DNA of 64,000 bases, taken from NCBI GenBank assembly GCA_020248985.1, contig JADCGL010000030.1:100600-164599 (forward strand), read 5' to 3'. The notes under the pieces were generated by a model that was not told the DNA's origin, searched no databases, and saw nothing but the letters and a program-made list of their open reading frames with translations. Every line of letters starts with the position of its first letter. Position 1 is the first letter of the stretch. The stretch is from Telmatospirillum sp. Its GTDB lineage: Bacteria > Pseudomonadota > Alphaproteobacteria > CACIAM-22H2. A program made the position numbers and the translations under genes. Positions 54,801 to 61,661 of this stretch are shown here, piece after piece.

Positions 54801-54960
54801 GCGCGAATTTACCGGCTCGCTTGCAGGCACGGGCATAACCGGCAACCTGGCGGGATCGTTCTTCCGCGGCAGCACCGACCCGGTCAAAAACGTCGGCGGC
54901 AATTTCAACATCAGCGGCACCAACTACCAAGCTGGCGGCATCGTCGCCGGTCAGCGCTAG
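51811..54960 (+). CDS. FecR-domain exoprotein with low-complexity linker and TbpB-like C-terminal barrel
   Basis: 1049 residues. Sec signal (VAMAVGSWLAAMGPLLSTAAAQ, no lipobox Cys), then a FecR-type domain at ~35-190 (GTNVIFKERIETGPSGQVQLLFNDQSAISIGPNARVVIDQF, RGTMRFVGGKI, TPSATIGIRGGV). A Gly/Ala/Gln/Pro linker of ~200 residues is followed by a beta-rich part (FTGRARFGTWRVGPDTFG, NGRLRGTLNNGEIF). The last ~110 residues (GTATYNGHVIGTVNNNG, GSYSQTWNFASDSGTATISNF, REFTGSLAGTGITGNLAGSFFRG, NFNISGTNYQAGGIV) look like the eight-stranded barrel of transferrin-binding-protein-B-type Slam cargo. The overlap with the Slam-like gene suggests it is that exporter's substrate (inference). FecR here need not mean iron signalling. 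Confidence 0.75.
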   Translation: MDALKGKSLVAMAVGSWLAAMGPLLSTAAAQPAGDAVGVTSAVNPDARGVRPDGAQTTLLIGTNVIFKERIETGPSGQVQLLFNDQSAISIGPNARVVIDQFVYNPATGSGQMAVSLARGTMRFVGGKISKQNEVAITTPSATIGIRGGVTMPTVGDDGSTRVVHVFGATTVRTPDGQSATLTRPGFVAEVAAPAPPPASGSTQAAAPAPGAAQSGAAPTSTATAPAPASAASGGGISVRRASDAEISATKSQLESGPAQQQARAAQAPSAPGGGQQQVAGAPAPGGAPGAGALQGGNQQGGSPASGGPTQSAGAQSGGGQTSGPPGGTGGGAIEGALGGSGMTAQNSAQAPAQIATVSVGPPPPPPAQQAAQSVQTGGQLANTANAAQASSTSALSQGYTSNLSFTGRARFGTWRVGPDTFGNLASTPVFDATDKSRSFNGQFVNGRLRGTLNNGEIFSIGFPVDAAGRFFSTSSSGATSPGGALSGNSFLSSDGRFFFGDYSTPNGERVAVFGGTAVSGSALSNSTTRYVREYTLRADPALGAQFPFLAPVETGGSFTNPSIGKFTMVTPAAAGQSGRGLQVNFALDGSGSSQRSVFSVMTANVFNDSNGNLTISGAGRAFFDYSGNQRPGRGSFAATTETDGSGNSFFGSLGADGAPSNFVFGQNSTNNSNQRVTDGGYLNLALNGTQTEQYYRSSTVATYSQTVGSSTAPTTSFFNGYAAGLTERNGGTNVVRQISNDPTQTVIRLNAANNSATALLAIERVGAAESFQLGFGARPDSFTGAATSLASSTTLADIRNSSYTTFANDGARSSLVDAKTWVAREMINPGAGFASDGSPNSFSALVTSNLTNTPASVTDQTLSARQVLVPSTTIASNVLSAAFPNSSIGNFESMQWGFWASQVQFPDPLVTGGRTDRYQLATWIAGVLPALGDIPTTGTATYNGHVIGTVNNNGARYTTGGSYSQTWNFASDSGTATISNFDGLGNITATLSSANKREFTGSLAGTGITGNLAGSFFRGSTDPVKNVGGNFNISGTNYQAGGIVAGQR

Positions 54961-54971
54961 CCGCGCGGCAG

Positions 54972-57209
54972 ATGGCAATCCGCAAACGTCTTTCCGCGTT
55001 GGCGCCGGCCCTGCTGCTGCTCGCCAGTCTTCTCGGCTTGCGGGCGGCAGATCCGGATCTTCTGCGCGGGCTGCGCGCCTTGGTTTTCGACGAATACCAG
55101 CGCCTGTCGCCGCGCGCGTGGGAAGATGTCGGCATCCGCATCGTCGATATCGACGAAGAGAGCCTTGCGCGCCACGGTCAATGGCCGTGGCCGCGAACGG
55201 TGGTGGCCAAGCTCACCCAGAAAATGGCCGAGATGGGAGCCGCCGCGATCGCCTTCGACATCGTGTTTGCCGAACCCGACCGCACCAGTCCAGCGGCGAT
55301 CGTGCCGATCTGGGCCGAGCTTGTCGACAATCCGGAAGCGCTGGCGCTCGCGCGCACGATCCCTGACCACGACGACGTGTTCGCCGCCGCTTTGCGCGAA
55401 ACGCCAAGCGTGCTCGGCTTCGTGCTGTCGGGCCAAGCAGGAGCGCCGCGAACGATCGAACCCAAATGGGGCCTTGCGACTGCCGGTGCTGATCCTCGGC
55501 CCTTTCTTCCCACCTATCGCGGTACGACGTCCAATCTCGCAGCACTCGAAGCCGCCGCCAAAGGGCTCGGCAGCTTCACGACGGGTTTCGACATTGGCGG
55601 CATCGTGCGCGACATTCCCTTCCTGTTGCGCCTGGCCGGGACCAAGGATGGCGGCCTGGGAGAGATCTATCCCTCGCTTGCCGCTGAAGCGCTGCGCGTG
55701 GCACAGGACGCCTCGACCTATGTCGTGCGCTCGGTCGGCGCCTCAGGGCAAACGGGCCTCGGTACCGAGACTGGCATCGTCGATGTGAAGGTCGGGGCCT
55801 TCACCGTCAAAACGGATGCTGCCGGCCGCGTCAAACTCTACGACACAGGACCGGTTCCGGCCCGCGTCGTGCCGGCATGGCGCATTCTGGCGGGCGAATT
55901 GCCCGAGGATGCGCTCGATGGGCTAGTCCTGTTCGTCGGCACGTCGGCCGTCGGACTAAAAGATCTGCGCGCAACGCCGCTCAATCCCGTCGCGGCAGGC
56001 GTCGAAATCCATGCGCAGATTGCCGAGCAGATCGTCGGAGCGGTCTTTCTGGAACGGCCTGACTGGGCCGACGGTGCCGAGTTCGTCGCACTGCTCGTCC
56101 TCGGTCTTTTGCTGATCGCACTCTTGTCGATCAATCGCGCGCTGTTCGGCGCGGCCGTGCTCGTCGTCGGCATCGGGGCCGCGTTCACAGCATCGTGGTA
56201 CGCGTTCCAAGCGCATCGCCTGCTCTTCGATCCGGTCTATCCCGCATTGACGGCACTTGCGATCTACATGCTGCAATCTCTGGCTAGTTTTCTTCGAAGT
56301 GAAGCTGAGCGGCGCCAGGTACGCGGCGCTTTCGGCCGCTATCTGGCACCGGCCCTCGTCGAACAGCTCGCCCGCGATCCGGACCGCCTTCAGCTCGGCG
56401 GCGAGATGAAGCCTATCACGCTCATGTTCATGGACATTCGCGGCTTTACGCCGATCTCCGAGCAATTCGACGCACACGGCCTCACGCGCTTTCTCAATCG
56501 CTTCCTCACGCGCATGACCGGGCATGTGCTTGCCAGCGGCGGTACGGTGGACAAATACATGGGCGATGCGATCATGGCGTTCTGGAACGCGCCAATGGAC
56601 GTCGCCGACCATCCGAAAAAGGCGCTTGCGGCAGCCCTGTCGATGCTCGCCGACGCAAAGGCCTTCGATGCCGAATGGCGCGCCGAGCGCGCGCGCGACG
56701 GGTTGGCGCACGTGCCCGTCAAAATCGGCATCGGGGTCAATACCGGAATTTGCTGCGTCGGCAATATGGGGGCAGAGCAGCGTTTCGACTATTCGGCGAT
56801 CGGCGACGACGTGAATCTCTGTTCGCGGCTGGAAGGCCAAAGCAAAGCCTACGGACTGACGCTGCTGGTCGCCGAAGCGACGGCAGAGGCATGCGCAGAC
56901 GCGTTCGCATTGCTCGAAGTCGATCTCCTGCGCGTCAAAGGAAAAACGCGCCCTGCCCGCATCTACACAGCCGTGCCGAACGCGGCGGACGATGCCTTTG
57001 CGGACTGGAAGATTGGCCACGACGCAGCACTCGCAGCCTATCGCAAACAGGATTGGCAAACGGCACGCGACGCGATTGCCAGAGTTCGAGGCCGCGGCCA
57101 CGGAATTCTTGATGGATACTATTCGATTCTTGAAGCTCGAATTTCAGCCTATGCGGCAGATCCACCGCCAAGTGACTGGGACGGCGTACATGTGGCTACG
57201 GAGAAATAA
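54972..57209 (+). CDS. CHASE2-domain adenylate/guanylate cyclase
   Basis: 745 residues. An N-terminal hydrophobic anchor is followed by a CHASE2 extracytoplasmic sensor at ~30-350 (VGIRIVDIDEESLARHGQWPWPRTVVAKL, AAIAFDIVFAEPDR, GLVLFVGTSAVGLKDLRATPLNPVAAGVEIHAQI). There are about three TM segments between ~368 and 440, and a class III cyclase domain at ~480-670. The metal-binding Asp488 (MDIRGFT) and Asp532 (YMGDAIMAFW) are present, as is the substrate region FDYSAIGDDVNLCSRLE, so it is predicted active. A short C-terminal helical tail follows. It starts 12 bases after the FecR gene and ends the cassette. ATG 54972 is chosen because upstream codons only mirror the FecR gene. Adenylate versus guanylate specificity is not certain. 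Confidence 0.88.
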   Translation: MAIRKRLSALAPALLLLASLLGLRAADPDLLRGLRALVFDEYQRLSPRAWEDVGIRIVDIDEESLARHGQWPWPRTVVAKLTQKMAEMGAAAIAFDIVFAEPDRTSPAAIVPIWAELVDNPEALALARTIPDHDDVFAAALRETPSVLGFVLSGQAGAPRTIEPKWGLATAGADPRPFLPTYRGTTSNLAALEAAAKGLGSFTTGFDIGGIVRDIPFLLRLAGTKDGGLGEIYPSLAAEALRVAQDASTYVVRSVGASGQTGLGTETGIVDVKVGAFTVKTDAAGRVKLYDTGPVPARVVPAWRILAGELPEDALDGLVLFVGTSAVGLKDLRATPLNPVAAGVEIHAQIAEQIVGAVFLERPDWADGAEFVALLVLGLLLIALLSINRALFGAAVLVVGIGAAFTASWYAFQAHRLLFDPVYPALTALAIYMLQSLASFLRSEAERRQVRGAFGRYLAPALVEQLARDPDRLQLGGEMKPITLMFMDIRGFTPISEQFDAHGLTRFLNRFLTRMTGHVLASGGTVDKYMGDAIMAFWNAPMDVADHPKKALAAALSMLADAKAFDAEWRAERARDGLAHVPVKIGIGVNTGICCVGNMGAEQRFDYSAIGDDVNLCSRLEGQSKAYGLTLLVAEATAEACADAFALLEVDLLRVKGKTRPARIYTAVPNAADDAFADWKIGHDAALAAYRKQDWQTARDAIARVRGRGHGILDGYYSILEARISAYAADPPPSDWDGVHVATEK

Positions 57210-57326
57210 AGAGCTGGGTCGGTTTGTTCGAACAGTTTTCCGAATTTTTCTGGCAGAGCATCTACCGGGATTGAGCGGCAGCTCAGCCCCCGCCCGAGGA
57301 ATCCACGTCATGCCATTGCAAAAAGG

Positions 57327-57375
57327 TCCGGTCGGAGCGGCGGGATTCGAACTCGCGACATCCAGCTCCCAAAGC
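57327..57375 (-). repeat. Right direct repeat within intact tRNA-Pro
   Basis: The counterpart of 49991-50039 (48 of 49 identical). Here the segment is continuous with the 5' half of the tRNA gene (57376-57405), so this is the end that reconstitutes the functional gene. The repeat starts five bases outside the mature tRNA 3' end and stops beyond the anticodon loop, a common integrase crossover region. Confidence 0.88.
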
Positions 57376-57405
57376 TGGCGCTCTACCAGGCTGAGCTACG
57401 CTCCG
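57332..57405 (-). tRNA. tRNA-Pro (anticodon UGG)
   Basis: 74 nt plus non-encoded CCA, minus strand. The acceptor CGGAGCG pairs perfectly with CGCTCCG and the discriminator is A. D arm AGCTCAGCCTGGTAGAGC, anticodon arm CCAGC-TTTGGGA-GCTGG with anticodon TGG, and T loop GTTCGAATC are all intact. Its 3' half is duplicated 7.3 kb to the left, marking it as an integration site. Confidence 0.97.
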
Positions 57406-57460
57406 CGACCGGACCGTCTATGTACACGATGGCCCTGGCCCAGGGCTAGCGGAACATCGC

Positions 57461-57925
57461 CTACCGAAACATCGGATGCACGAGGCGGTCGCCGGGCTTG
57501 AGGCCAAGCCTTGCCGCCGTCCCGCCGTTGAGTTCGAGCACGGCGCGCACCGGCTCGTCCGAGGCGATGATGGCTTCGGACAAGGGAACGGCGCGCGCGT
57601 GCACCTTGCGCACAATGCCGCGCGCATCGACGAACAGCATGTCGAGCGGGATCAGCGTGTTGCGCATCCACATCGACACGGGCGCGTCGCGCTGGAAATC
57701 GAACAGCATGCCCGCGTCGGCCGCCATCTGGCGGCGATACATGAGGCCGACCGTGCGGCGTTCGTCGTTGTCGGCCATCTCGACCGTGAAGCGATGGACC
57801 TTGCCGTCGCTTTCGATCGTGAGGCTCGAGGTTTCGAAACGCACATTGGGGGCTTGCGCCCCGGCCGGTGCGCTCGCCAGGGCGGCAAGCCAGAATGCGA
57901 GGAGTGCGCGTCGCTGCAGGATCAT
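57461..57925 (-). CDS. Exported DUF192 family protein
   Basis: 154 residues with a signal peptide (MILQRRALLAFWLAALASAPAGAQ). The DUF192 domain follows: FTVEMADNDERRTVGLMYRRQMAADAGMLFDFQRDAPVSMWMRNTLIPLDMLFVDARGIV, with the typical M-W-M-x-N-T and I-P-L-D-M-L-F blocks, ending LGLKPGDRLVHPMF. The family is widespread and exported but has no established biochemical role. ATG 57925 is preceded by codons with no family match. It ends 56 bases from the tRNA-Pro 5' end and lies just downstream of the deacetylase gene in the same direction. Confidence 0.88.
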   Translation of the reverse strand: MILQRRALLAFWLAALASAPAGAQAPNVRFETSSLTIESDGKVHRFTVEMADNDERRTVGLMYRRQMAADAGMLFDFQRDAPVSMWMRNTLIPLDMLFVDARGIVRKVHARAVPLSEAIIASDEPVRAVLELNGGTAARLGLKPGDRLVHPMFR

Positions 57926-57933
57926 GCGGGAAG

Positions 57934-59073
57934 CTATAGCACGCGCCTGTGGGCTTGCGAAACCGCCTCGGCATGGCGGTTGACGGCATCGGCAAGGGCG
58001 AAAATCTCGGCGCGGATCGGGCCGTCGGCGGGTTCGTCCTGCAGGGTCGAAAACCACGCTTCGGGGCGCGGCTGGTCTTTGCGCCGGTGCCAATTGAGGC
58101 TGCGCAGCAGGCTATCGGCCGCGGGCGGCAGCGCCTTGGGGATTTCGAAGCCGTTCAGCGTCCCCCACATTCCGACCCAGGCGCGCGCCACGCTCCAAGG
58201 ATTGTAGCCTCCGCCCCCGGTCATCAGCATCGGCGGCCCGAGGCGTTGCAGCGCGGCTCCAGCCCGCCACAGCGCATTGTTCGACAGCGCCAGGTTCGAC
58301 AGCGGATCGTCGGCCAGCGCATCGGCTCCACCCTGCACGACCAGCACCTGCGGTCCGAACGCTTCGACATGCGGCAGCAAGGCCGTATCGAACAGCAACG
58401 CGAATTCGGCATCGTTGAGGCCCGCAGGCGCCGGGATATTGACGGCATGCCCCGCATCCACGGCCCCGGTCTGCGGCCAGCGCCCGGCCTCGTGGATCGA
58501 GGCCAGCAGCACGCGCGGATCGTCGCCCAAGGCGGCCTCCACGCCGTCGCAATGGTGCGCATCGAGATCGACATAGGCGACGCGCGCCACCCCATGGTCG
58601 AGCAGGCGCAAAATGGCGAGGACAGGATCGTTCAGATAGCAAAAGCCGCTGGCCGCCGCCTTCTGCCCATGATGCGTGCCGCCGGCCGGCGAATAGATCG
58701 TGCGTGCTTGGCCTTTTGCGAGCATGTCGGCGGCGGCAAGCGAAGCCCCGCACGCGGTCGCAGGGCGGCGGAAGATTTCGCCGAACACCGGATTGCCGCC
58801 GCGCCCGATATTGTAGCGCTGGGAATCCTCGGCAGACACGGCTTGGGCCGCTTCGGCGGCCTGCAGGGCAGCGATATAGTCGGGCGCGTGGAAACGCGCG
58901 AGTTCGGCCGGTGTGGCGGTCGGGCTGTCGATATAGATCTCGTCGGGCAGCCAGCCCAGCAGGCGGGCAAGATCGATGCAGGTCGACACGCGCGGGATCG
59001 CCAGCGGATGGTTCGAGCCGTAGCGCGAGCGCCGATAGATCTCCGAGCCGATGAAGAGAGGGCGCGCTGTCAT
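57934..59073 (-). CDS. Histone deacetylase superfamily amidohydrolase
   Basis: 379-residue class II HDAC/AcuC/acetylpolyamine amidohydrolase-type protein. GGTHHGQKAAASGFCYLND contains the catalytic His134-His135 pair, VDLDAHHCDGVE gives the zinc ligands Asp171 and His173, and VVQGGADALADDPLSNLALS provides the third zinc Asp. TGGGGYNPWSVARAW is the conserved late glycine-rich block. Deacetylation of a protein lysine, polyamine or small amide is expected in the cytoplasm; the substrate is unknown. It is divergent from the TPP riboswitch/thiZXY region and eight bases upstream of the DUF192 gene. Confidence 0.9.
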   Translation of the reverse strand: MTARPLFIGSEIYRRSRYGSNHPLAIPRVSTCIDLARLLGWLPDEIYIDSPTATPAELARFHAPDYIAALQAAEAAQAVSAEDSQRYNIGRGGNPVFGEIFRRPATACGASLAAADMLAKGQARTIYSPAGGTHHGQKAAASGFCYLNDPVLAILRLLDHGVARVAYVDLDAHHCDGVEAALGDDPRVLLASIHEAGRWPQTGAVDAGHAVNIPAPAGLNDAEFALLFDTALLPHVEAFGPQVLVVQGGADALADDPLSNLALSNNALWRAGAALQRLGPPMLMTGGGGYNPWSVARAWVGMWGTLNGFEIPKALPPAADSLLRSLNWHRRKDQPRPEAWFSTLQDEPADGPIRAEIFALADAVNRHAEAVSQAHRRVL

Positions 59074-59095
59074 GCGTCGATGGAAATAGGGCGGC

Positions 59096-59125
59096 TTGCA
59101 AACGCCGTCAATCGGGCGCTATAAA
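59096..59125 (+). promoter_or_regulatory. Predicted promoter ahead of the TPP riboswitch
   Basis: TTGCAA at 59096-59101 and TATAAA at 59120-59125 with an 18-bp spacer. Transcription would begin around 59130, just where the riboswitch starts. No other promoter-like pair is closer to thiZ. Confidence 0.65.
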
Positions 59126-59128
59126 CAG

Positions 59129-59213
59129 CGCGTTCGCACGGGGTGCCGAGTTTTTTCGGCTGAGATCACACCCGAGAACCTGATCCGGGTCATGCCGGCG
59201 TAGGGATTGCGGT
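59129..59213 (+). promoter_or_regulatory. TPP riboswitch (thi box)
   Basis: The characteristic thiamine pyrophosphate aptamer elements appear in order: GGGGTGCC near 59140-59147, GGCTGAGAT at 59158-59166, ACCCGAGAACCTGATCCGGGT around 59170-59190, then CATGCCGGCGTAGGGATT. The 3' part runs into the thiZ ribosome-binding region (ATG 59216), which suggests control of translation initiation on TPP binding. It controls the pyrimidine/thiamine transporter thiZXY. Confidence 0.95.
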
Positions 59214-59215
59214 AG

Positions 59216-59953
59216 ATGGACCAAACCTCATCGGCCGTCGCAGGCTTCGGCCTGCATGTGCGCCAGGCGCGCGTCGCGTTCGGCGGTGCCGTGCTGTTCG
59301 ACGATCTGTCGTTCGATCTCGAACCCGGAAGCTTCACGTGCCTGCTGGGCCCGTCGGGGATCGGCAAAAGCACGCTTCTGCGACTGATCGCCGGCCTCGC
59401 GCCTGAGGATGCGCGCGGACAGATCCGCGCCGGCGACGGCGGCCCGCTGGCCGGACGCGTCGCCTGGATGGCGCAGACCGATCTCCTGTGCCCGTGGCTC
59501 GATGTCGCGGGCAATGTCGCGTTGGGCGCGCGGCTGCGCGGCACGGCGTACGCGCCCGCGCACGTAACCGCCCTGCTCGAAGCCGTCGGACTTGGCGACA
59601 AAATGCGCGCCATGCCAAATACGTTGTCCGGCGGGCAGCGCCAGCGTGCGGCGCTTGCGCGCACTTTGATGGAAGACCGGCCGCTCGTGCTGATGGACGA
59701 GCCGTTCGGTGCGCTCGACGCCATCACGCGTTGGCGCTTGCAGGAACTTGCCCTGCAATTGCTCAAGGGCCGCACCGTGCTGCTCGTCACGCACGATCCG
59801 CGCGAGGCGCTGCGCATGGGCGATGCGGTGCGGGTCCTCGCAGGCCGCCCAGCCACGCTGGGCGCCCCCTTGCATCCGCGCGGGCTATCACCAAACGAAC
59901 TGCTCGCCGCCGAGCATCGCCTGCTCGACGAACTTGCCGCGACGGCAGCCTGA
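59216..59953 (+). CDS. thiZ: Thiamine-precursor ABC transporter ATP-binding protein
   Basis: 245-residue ATPase: Walker A GPSGIGKST, Q-loop MAQTDLLCPWLDVAGNV, signature LSGGQRQRAALARTL, Walker B LVLMDEPFGALDAITRW and switch His in VTHDPREAL. It belongs to the nitrate/taurine/ThiZ group of ABC ATPases. Position directly behind a TPP riboswitch and before a ThiX-type permease and ThiY-type binding protein points to uptake of a hydroxymethylpyrimidine-type thiamine precursor. ATG 59216 has its ribosome-binding region inside the riboswitch. Confidence 0.88.
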   Translation: MDQTSSAVAGFGLHVRQARVAFGGAVLFDDLSFDLEPGSFTCLLGPSGIGKSTLLRLIAGLAPEDARGQIRAGDGGPLAGRVAWMAQTDLLCPWLDVAGNVALGARLRGTAYAPAHVTALLEAVGLGDKMRAMPNTLSGGQRQRAALARTLMEDRPLVLMDEPFGALDAITRWRLQELALQLLKGRTVLLVTHDPREALRMGDAVRVLAGRPATLGAPLHPRGLSPNELLAAEHRLLDELAATAA

Positions 59954-60696
59954 TGCGCCCGCTGCTGCTGTTTTCCGCGTTCTGCCTCGTCTGGGAAGCG
60001 CTCGTGCGCGCCTCGGGCGTCCCGGCCTTCATCCTGCCGGGGCCGCTGCGCGTTGTCGCCGCCTTGGCCAACAATGCATCGTTCCTTGCCGAGAATGCGC
60101 TCGTCACACTTGTTGAAATTGTGTTGGGCATGCTCGTCGGCGTCAGCCTCGGCTGCCTTGCGGCCCTCGCTTTGAGCGCGTCGCGCGGTGCCCGCGCATG
60201 GCTGCTGCCGCTTGTCGTGGCGAGCCAGGCGATCCCGATTTTTGCGATCGCACCCTTGCTCGTGCTGTGGCTCGGCTTCGGCCTTGCCTCGAAGGTCGCG
60301 GCGGCAGCCTTGGTCATCTTCTTCCCCGTCGCCTCGGTCTTCTATGACGGGCTCGCACGCACCGAGCGCGGCTGGCTCGACCTCGCCCAAGTGATGAACG
60401 CCAAACCCGCCGCGATCCTGTGGCGCATTCGCCTGCCCGCCGCCCTGCCCGCCCTCGCCTCGGGCCTGCGCATGGCGGCGGCCGTCGCCCCCATCGGCGC
60501 CATCATCGGCGAATGGGTGGGAGCCGCCGCAGGCCTCGGCTTCGTGATGCTGCAGGCCAACGCGCAAATGCAGACCGACCTCATGTTCGCGGCCCTCTTG
60601 GTGCTCGCGACCTTCGCCGTTCTTTTCTACCGCCTCGTCGATCGCCTCGCGTTGCGTCTTGCACCGTGGCAGCCGCCGACCCAATCCACCGTCTGA
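59953..60696 (+). CDS. thiX: Thiamine-precursor ABC transporter permease
   Basis: 247-residue inner-membrane permease with about six hydrophobic segments and the SsuC/ThiX-type EAA loop (MNAKPAAILWRIRLPAALPALASGLRMAAAVAPIGAIIGEWVGAAAGLGFVMLQANAQMQTDLMFAALLVLA). The start MRPLLLFSAFCLVWEALVRASGVPAFILPGPLRV overlaps the thiZ stop (TGATG). Transports the ligand delivered by ThiY. Confidence 0.88.
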   Translation: MRPLLLFSAFCLVWEALVRASGVPAFILPGPLRVVAALANNASFLAENALVTLVEIVLGMLVGVSLGCLAALALSASRGARAWLLPLVVASQAIPIFAIAPLLVLWLGFGLASKVAAAALVIFFPVASVFYDGLARTERGWLDLAQVMNAKPAAILWRIRLPAALPALASGLRMAAAVAPIGAIIGEWVGAAAGLGFVMLQANAQMQTDLMFAALLVLATFAVLFYRLVDRLALRLAPWQPPTQSTV

Positions 60697-60710
60697 CCAG
60701 GAGACCGACC

Positions 60711-61661
60711 ATGATCCGCCGCCGCAATATGCTTGCAGGCTTCGCCGCCGCCCCCTTCCTTGGCGGCACGGCGCGCGCGCAAGCGGCCGAGTTCACGCTG
60801 CTGCTCGATTGGTTCGTCAATCCGAACCACGGGCCGATCATCGTCGCGCAAGAGCTCGGCCATTTCCGCAACGCCGGGCTCAATCTGCGCATCGTGCCGC
60901 CGAGCGACCCCAACGACCCGCCGCGCCTGATCGCAGCGGGGCGCGGCGACGTTGCCGTGAGCTATCCGCACACGCAGATCTTCCAGGCCGCACAGGACAT
61001 TCCGGCGGTGCGCATCGGCGCTTTGATCGACAGTCCTCTGTCCACCGTAACTGTGCTTGCCGACGGGCCGATCAAAACGCTCGCCGATTTCCGCGGCCGC
61101 AAGATCGGCTATTCGATCTCGGGCGTCGAACTTGCGCTGCTGCGCACGATGCTGGCCTCGGCGGGTGTGCCCGCCGGAGCGTACGAAACCGTCAACGTCA
61201 ATTTCGCCTTGAGCCCGGCTTTGCTCACCAAGCGCGTGGATGGTGTCATCGGCGCGTTCCGCAATTTCGAACTTTTCCAACTCGAAATCGAGGGCTCAAA
61301 GGGCCGCGCCTTCCTGCTCGAAGAGCACGGCGTCCCGATGCACGATGCGCTGATCTTCGCGGCCCGGCGCGACCGCGCGCGCGGCCGCGATCCCAAGCTG
61401 CGCGCCTTCCTCGACGCCGTCGCGCGCGGGGCCGCCGATGCGGTCGCCAATCCCGATGCGGCGTGGAGCCTCTTCATCAAAGGCCGCGCCAATCTCGACA
61501 ACGAGCTCAATCGGCGCGCGTGGAAAGCAACGGTACCGCTGTTCGCGCGCAATCCGGCCGCCCTCGATACCGCGCGCGAAATGGCGTTCGCCGATTTCAT
61601 GGCCAAAAACGGTTTGATTGCGGCGGTCCCGCCGCTCGACAAAATCGCGGTCGCGCTTTAG
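60711..61661 (+). CDS. thiY: Thiamine-precursor periplasmic binding protein
   Basis: 316-residue NMT1/ThiY-type binding protein with CAGGAG at 60698-60703. The signal sequence (MIRRRNMLAGFAAAPFLGGTARAQ) has a twin Arg. Mature family blocks are FTLLLDWFVNPNHGPIIVAQELGHFRNAGLNLRI, GRGDVAVSYPHTQIFQAA, KTLADFRGRKIGYSISGVELALLRTML and VNFALSPALLTKRVDGVIGAFRNFE. Known ThiY binds formylaminopyrimidine; exact ligand here is inferred. The stop overlaps the converging exporter gene by four bases. Confidence 0.88.
   Translation: MIRRRNMLAGFAAAPFLGGTARAQAAEFTLLLDWFVNPNHGPIIVAQELGHFRNAGLNLRIVPPSDPNDPPRLIAAGRGDVAVSYPHTQIFQAAQDIPAVRIGALIDSPLSTVTVLADGPIKTLADFRGRKIGYSISGVELALLRTMLASAGVPAGAYETVNVNFALSPALLTKRVDGVIGAFRNFELFQLEIEGSKGRAFLLEEHGVPMHDALIFAARRDRARGRDPKLRAFLDAVARGAADAVANPDAAWSLFIKGRANLDNELNRRAWKATVPLFARNPAALDTAREMAFADFMAKNGLIAAVPPLDKIAVAL

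Larger units (their letters stand above)
50040..57326. mobile_element. Putative 7.3-kb genomic island inserted at tRNA-Pro, integrase lost
   Basis: The segment lies between a truncated copy of tRNA-Pro (49991-50039) and the intact gene (57332-57405), in the order chromosome-core-element-core-5' half expected for tRNA integration. It carries three large co-directional genes (Slam-like, FecR/TbpB-barrel, CHASE2 cyclase) and a 395-bp low-GC non-coding stretch at its left end. No integrase, transposase or excisionase gene is recognisable, so the element is either decayed or was mobilised in trans. GC content of the three genes resembles the host, arguing against very recent foreign origin. Confidence 0.7.
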
